A stretch of DNA of 64,000 nucleotides from positions 211,001 through 275,000 of the forward strand of contig BTPP01000001.1 in NCBI GenBank assembly GCA_037102815.1, written 5' to 3'. Both the position numbers and the translations under genes were made by a program. Under the pieces are notes generated by a model. That model was not told the origin of the DNA and searched no databases. It worked only from the letters and a program-made list of their open reading frames with translations. The stretch is from Neurospora intermedia (taxonomy: Eukaryota; Ascomycota; Sordariomycetes; Sordariales; Sordariaceae). Each line of letters starts with the position of its first letter. Position 1 is the stretch's first letter. Shown piece by piece: positions 60,850 through 64,000 of this stretch.

Positions 60850-61014
60850 TATCCCCCCTAACTTTTTACTGTGGTAACGAACACGCCCTAACTGCGAGAA
60901 AACTCACCCCTTCCTCCGTCTTTTCTGTCCACATAATATCACGCCACGGCCTTTCTCGCCCATCGACTCAAGCAGAACTGTTCCCATATCAAGCCAGAAG
61001 ACACAATCGCCAAC

Positions 61015-61457
61015 ATGAAAGTTCCACATGCCAACCAGAATGGCAAGGCCGCCGGCCACGCTGCCGACACCACCATGGGAGCGAACTATGCTCTTAGCAT
61101 CAACATCAAGTTCGAAGACCCCAATAACAAGAGCCCCGGTAAAAGAGGGTGTGTAAGAAATAACGTCGACACAGTCGACATGAAGACAAAAGAGGGCTTT
61201 GAGGTCAGAAGTGGTGAGTACACAACGATTCAGTGAGGATTGTGGACGATTTTCCGAATCTTTGAGGAGACGTATGCAAGGAAACCAAGGCAAATGAACA
61301 TGGTGCTAACGCCGACATAGGCTCCGGCGAACATAAGGGTAAAGATGCAGGCGGGAAGCGTGGAGAGTCAACAAAGAAGGTCGTGGACGAGATCTTGGGA
61401 TTTGATGCGGGCCTCTGGAACGAACTCTCCGACCTCTCAAATCTTCACAGGCGCTAG
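61015..61457 (+). CDS. Small uncharacterised protein, 111 aa, two exons
   Basis: Exons 61015-61213 and 61321-61457. The 107-nt intron has donor GTGAGT, branch GCTAAC (61305-61310) and acceptor GACATAG, and splits a Gly codon. The product starts MKVPHANQNGKAAGHAADTT, has a predicted strand ALSINIKFEDPNNKSPG, a Lys/Gly-rich middle, and ends DEILGFDAGLWNELSDLSN. No signal peptide, membrane helix or known motif. Exon codons are C-ending, and the intron is textbook, which supports reality. Without splicing the frame ends at 61236. Its start codon lies only 123 bp from the MITE, which may supply promoter sequence. Function unknown. Confidence 0.65.
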
Positions 61458-64000
61458 CACTTATTCTTGGATCTGCATGCTCCTCGCCTCGTCCAAACAG
61501 GCTTCCTCCTTCCAAGTCACAGGATGTTTCCCTCGAACTTTGCGTGGAAGGCGACTCACTAGGCGAGCTGTAGCTCGATTTCCGGCCACCTTACAGCCCC
61601 GATGCAACTGTCAACTGCATCTCCTGTGTCCTTTTCAGCGTTGTCATTCCTCCGGCGCTTCCGTGCACGTCCAAGGAAATCGGAAAACATGCGGGCAAAG
61701 CAACAGCATCAGTTTCTGACCAGCATATGTTCGGTCGAGGGCGACAATTTTGACCCTGCCAGCCGGCGTCTCTGGAGAATAGCCGTGGCTAAGGTGGAGG
61801 CGAGTCTTTTCATCGTTCGCAGCGTCCTCGGCGTCTCGGATGACATCCGGCTCCGTGAACCTGGGCAGAAACTCAACTGTCAGTGACGAGGTTCCATTCT
61901 GGGCTTGGGGCACGGGAATGGGAGCGCCTGGAGCAACTGGACAAGTCATGCCGGTACAGCAACCGTTAAACCTGTCCCTCTCTGGGCTTGCTATCGCGGT
62001 GACGCTCCAGTTGTGGCAGCAGACCTTTGGGGGATCAGGTACAAGTTGCGAAAAAGTCTGGCGCACAGGCGGGCTCGCAGGTGTCTTCACTTGGTAAAGA
62101 GTGTGAGGCAGGCACATACCATTTTCACGATGCTAAGCAACCTCAGAGAGACTGAGACGCGCTGGAACCGGAACGCGCCCTTTTGCGTCTAGTAACTCTA
62201 CCTACTGAAAAAAAAAAATGGGCACTATCAGACGCAGGCTCCAAGTTCTGGGAGATTCTGTTAGGGAAGCTGGTGTTTTGCAACGGGCAAGAGCAAGGGA
62301 ACATGTCGGATTTGCAGCAATTTTGCGAAAGTTCAAATAGGATCACCAGACCCCGCCATTGCACCTTCCCAACGCTCACGAGGGTGGCTCCGAGTGCTTG
62401 CTCGCACCTGCCAGGTCCGTCAACTCGAAAGAGCAAGCGGCAGGATTGCAGAATCAAGAGGCCATCCCTCAGCTTTGGTTTTCAGTTTCTTTGCTCGGCA
62501 TTCAATTTCATCAGCAGCAGATAGACGGCCATCAAAAACGGAAAGCACAATGCATGCGTCTTTGTCGCCCCGGTCGTCCTTTTTTCCCTCAGGATCGATT
62601 TCGGTCTTTCTCCTTCCGAACTGTATTCCCTTGCCACCGGCGAAGTTCTTTTCAGCATAGGTACCTACCTTCCAGGAAATGATTAGGTACCTAGGTACCC
62701 TATGAGGTTGATCATCACGAAACGGCCCGGCGAGCCCTTGGAGAGCTCGAACACGGCGCAGAAATCAACGCAAGTCGCAAAGGCTATATCGACACTGCCG
62801 CCAATACCCAAGGCCTCCCCCCCAAAGTCACCTCCGGGTTCCTCTTCCCTGGCCAAGCAACCCCCAAGACCACATCTAGACAAGATGAGGAGGTCAGGGA
62901 GCGAGGCAGGCGGCATCAAAAGATTTGACCTTTTTGCCTCGAGATGATAAGATCAACATGACAATGTTCCACTCATCAAGAGAAGGGCCATGACCGATGA
63001 CAGACGGACGTGGGAGCATGACCTACCCGCCTGGACAAGCAGGCATCGCTTCTCACGAAACCCACATCCACTCAATGGTTCATCAGCAGCAGACGCGCGC
63101 TGGGTGACTTGAGCATGCAGCAGGAACTAAGGATTCGCAAGCGAGTTGTTTGAACGCTTTGGGGCCGGCTGGATCGTCGCAAGGAGCACTAGGTGTAAGG
63201 AAGAGGGCTCATTGTGCGCGTTGTGAGGACCAGGTCGATCAACTGGCTTGATACTATATGAAGTGCTTAGTGGCGTGCATCCGGAGGGATGAGATGAAAG
63301 GTGGACAACCGAACTTGTATGTCAAGAGACACTATTAAGGGGAAATTGAAATGCCTGGGTCCAGACCGTAAGCACATCATCAAAAGATAAACTGACATTT
63401 GCGAATAAGGATTGGGCCTCCTCTACCACACGGAACATACAAATTACCAGATGTAAAAATGCCCAAACAAGCTGACTAGATGACTCAGATTCCATTCCGA
63501 TCATCAGCACAAACCACCTAACCTCCGTACTAGGAACAACTGCTAAGCTTAGGGCTACCCATCTTGTTTTCTTGCGAATAGCTGCGCGGCACATTACCTA
63601 AATACTCCGCCAAAGTAACTAGTGGTTGTTGTCGCTGTTGATGTTGATGTTGATGATGTTGTTGTTGTTGTGAATTAGAAGTGTTGGGGCAGGCGTGGAA
63701 AGTGGGGTTTGCAGGGTGAGCTCTGCTTGAAGCTTTCCACTTTAGTGCATTTAGATAAGCTGATAAGGCACTAGAGTCCCGCAATGACATCCGATTGTCG
63801 GATGCCTGCCGGCGTTACTGTTGGGGTTCCTGTGTTCGACCGGTTGAGCCGGTGGGATGAGGTGAGCAATCCAACATCTTCATCGGGAGACATTATGTCC
63901 GTTTGGAAGCATCTCACGCGCAGTGTCAGATTGGTATAGAATCCTTACAAATCCTTCCGAGCAATTCGTTCCTACCCAAGGATTACCAATTCCACCAGTT
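61458..64000. other. Right-end interval, no supported gene
   Basis: At 61602-61886 an ATG-started plus frame begins with a basic, presequence-like MQLSTASPVSFSALSFLRRF, but the minus strand is also open over 61644-62117, so neither can be trusted. A similar two-strand ambiguity exists at 62683-62947. A TTG/TGA microsatellite lies at about 63636-63672. Confidence 0.35.

Larger units (their letters stand above)
60260..60891. mobile_element. Tourist/PIF-Harbinger-type MITE, 626 bp, with TAA target duplications
   Basis: The element spans 60263-60888 and is flanked by TAA on both sides (60260-60262 and 60889-60891). Terminal inverted repeats of about 35 bp (60263-60297 and 60854-60888) start GGGCGTGTTCGTTACC and differ at two sites. 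A TAA/TTA duplication with termini starting GGGC-TGTT is typical of PIF/Harbinger elements. It contains no transposase. Inside are two perfect hairpins, 60490-60533 and 60801-60849, and nine copies of CAGTAA or TTACTG. The close match of the two ends suggests it is not very old. Confidence 0.85.

Noticed and set aside
1-64000. 5S rRNA genes, CRISPR arrays, LTR-type elements
   Set aside because: I scanned by eye for the Neurospora 5S start, regularly spaced repeats and retroelement coding motifs, and saw none.

Overview
The window looks like nuclear DNA of a filamentous ascomycete, most likely a Neurospora species or a very close relative in the Sordariaceae. The main reason is the gene at 13.8-15.9 kb: it encodes a 656-residue UV-damage endonuclease that fits what I remember of N. 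crassa MUS-18 in length and nearly all recalled sequence. A poly(ADP-ribose) polymerase gene lies on the same strand, as I recall for npo in N. crassa. Introns are short (49-145 nt), with GTNNGT donors and CTAAC/CTGAC branch sites. Intergenic DNA is rich in microsatellites.

Layout. 0-1.4 kb: 5' part of a PARP gene (BRCT, WGR, start of the regulatory domain) running off the left edge, with a GC-AG intron. 5.1-5.5 kb: a 55-residue cysteine-rich protein gene with an intron in its leader. 9.3-11.6 kb: coding-like islands with no clear gene. 13.8-16.1 kb: mus-18, with an in-frame upstream ATG that adds a presequence-like leader and with a cluster of GATCGA motifs upstream. 17.9-18.35 kb: an AT-rich block holding a degenerate tRNA-like, SINE-like sequence. 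19.4-21.1 kb: a seven-helix PTH11/fungal-rhodopsin-type membrane protein. 23.9-24.4 kb: a second small cysteine protein with the same gene plan as the first. 24.7-25.85 kb: a helicase C-terminal relic and decayed coding pieces. 27.1-29.9 kb: a transcription factor with two zinc clusters in tandem. 29.9-39.8 kb: a nearly 10-kb gap with no gene I can support.

39.8-41.9 kb: a BTB-like protein with a long acidic tail. 43.2-45.0 kb: a five-exon DUF89/ARMT1-type phosphatase. 45.4-46.4 kb: a proline-rich protein on the opposite strand, convergent with it. 46.4-50.0 kb: a gap with decayed coding pieces. 50.0-51.4 kb: a single-pass membrane protein of sensor-like layout. 53.9-55.4 kb: a secreted sorbosone/PQQ-type sugar dehydrogenase. 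56.8-57.6 kb: a two-exon uncharacterised protein. 58.6-60.0 kb: two cysteine-motif relics, one DUF3716-like and broken in an A run. 60.26-60.89 kb: a 626-bp Tourist/PIF-Harbinger-type MITE, 123 bp upstream of a small two-exon gene at 61.0-61.5 kb. The last 2.5 kb has no supported gene.

The genes do not form a pathway. The two left-hand genes are both DNA-damage genes, but this may be chance. The points most worth following are the possible light-driven mitochondrial isoform of mus-18, the palindrome-rich MITE, the paired small cysteine genes, and an octamer (TAGAGGTA) strongly over-represented between genes. All calls are from reading the sequence; no search was run.
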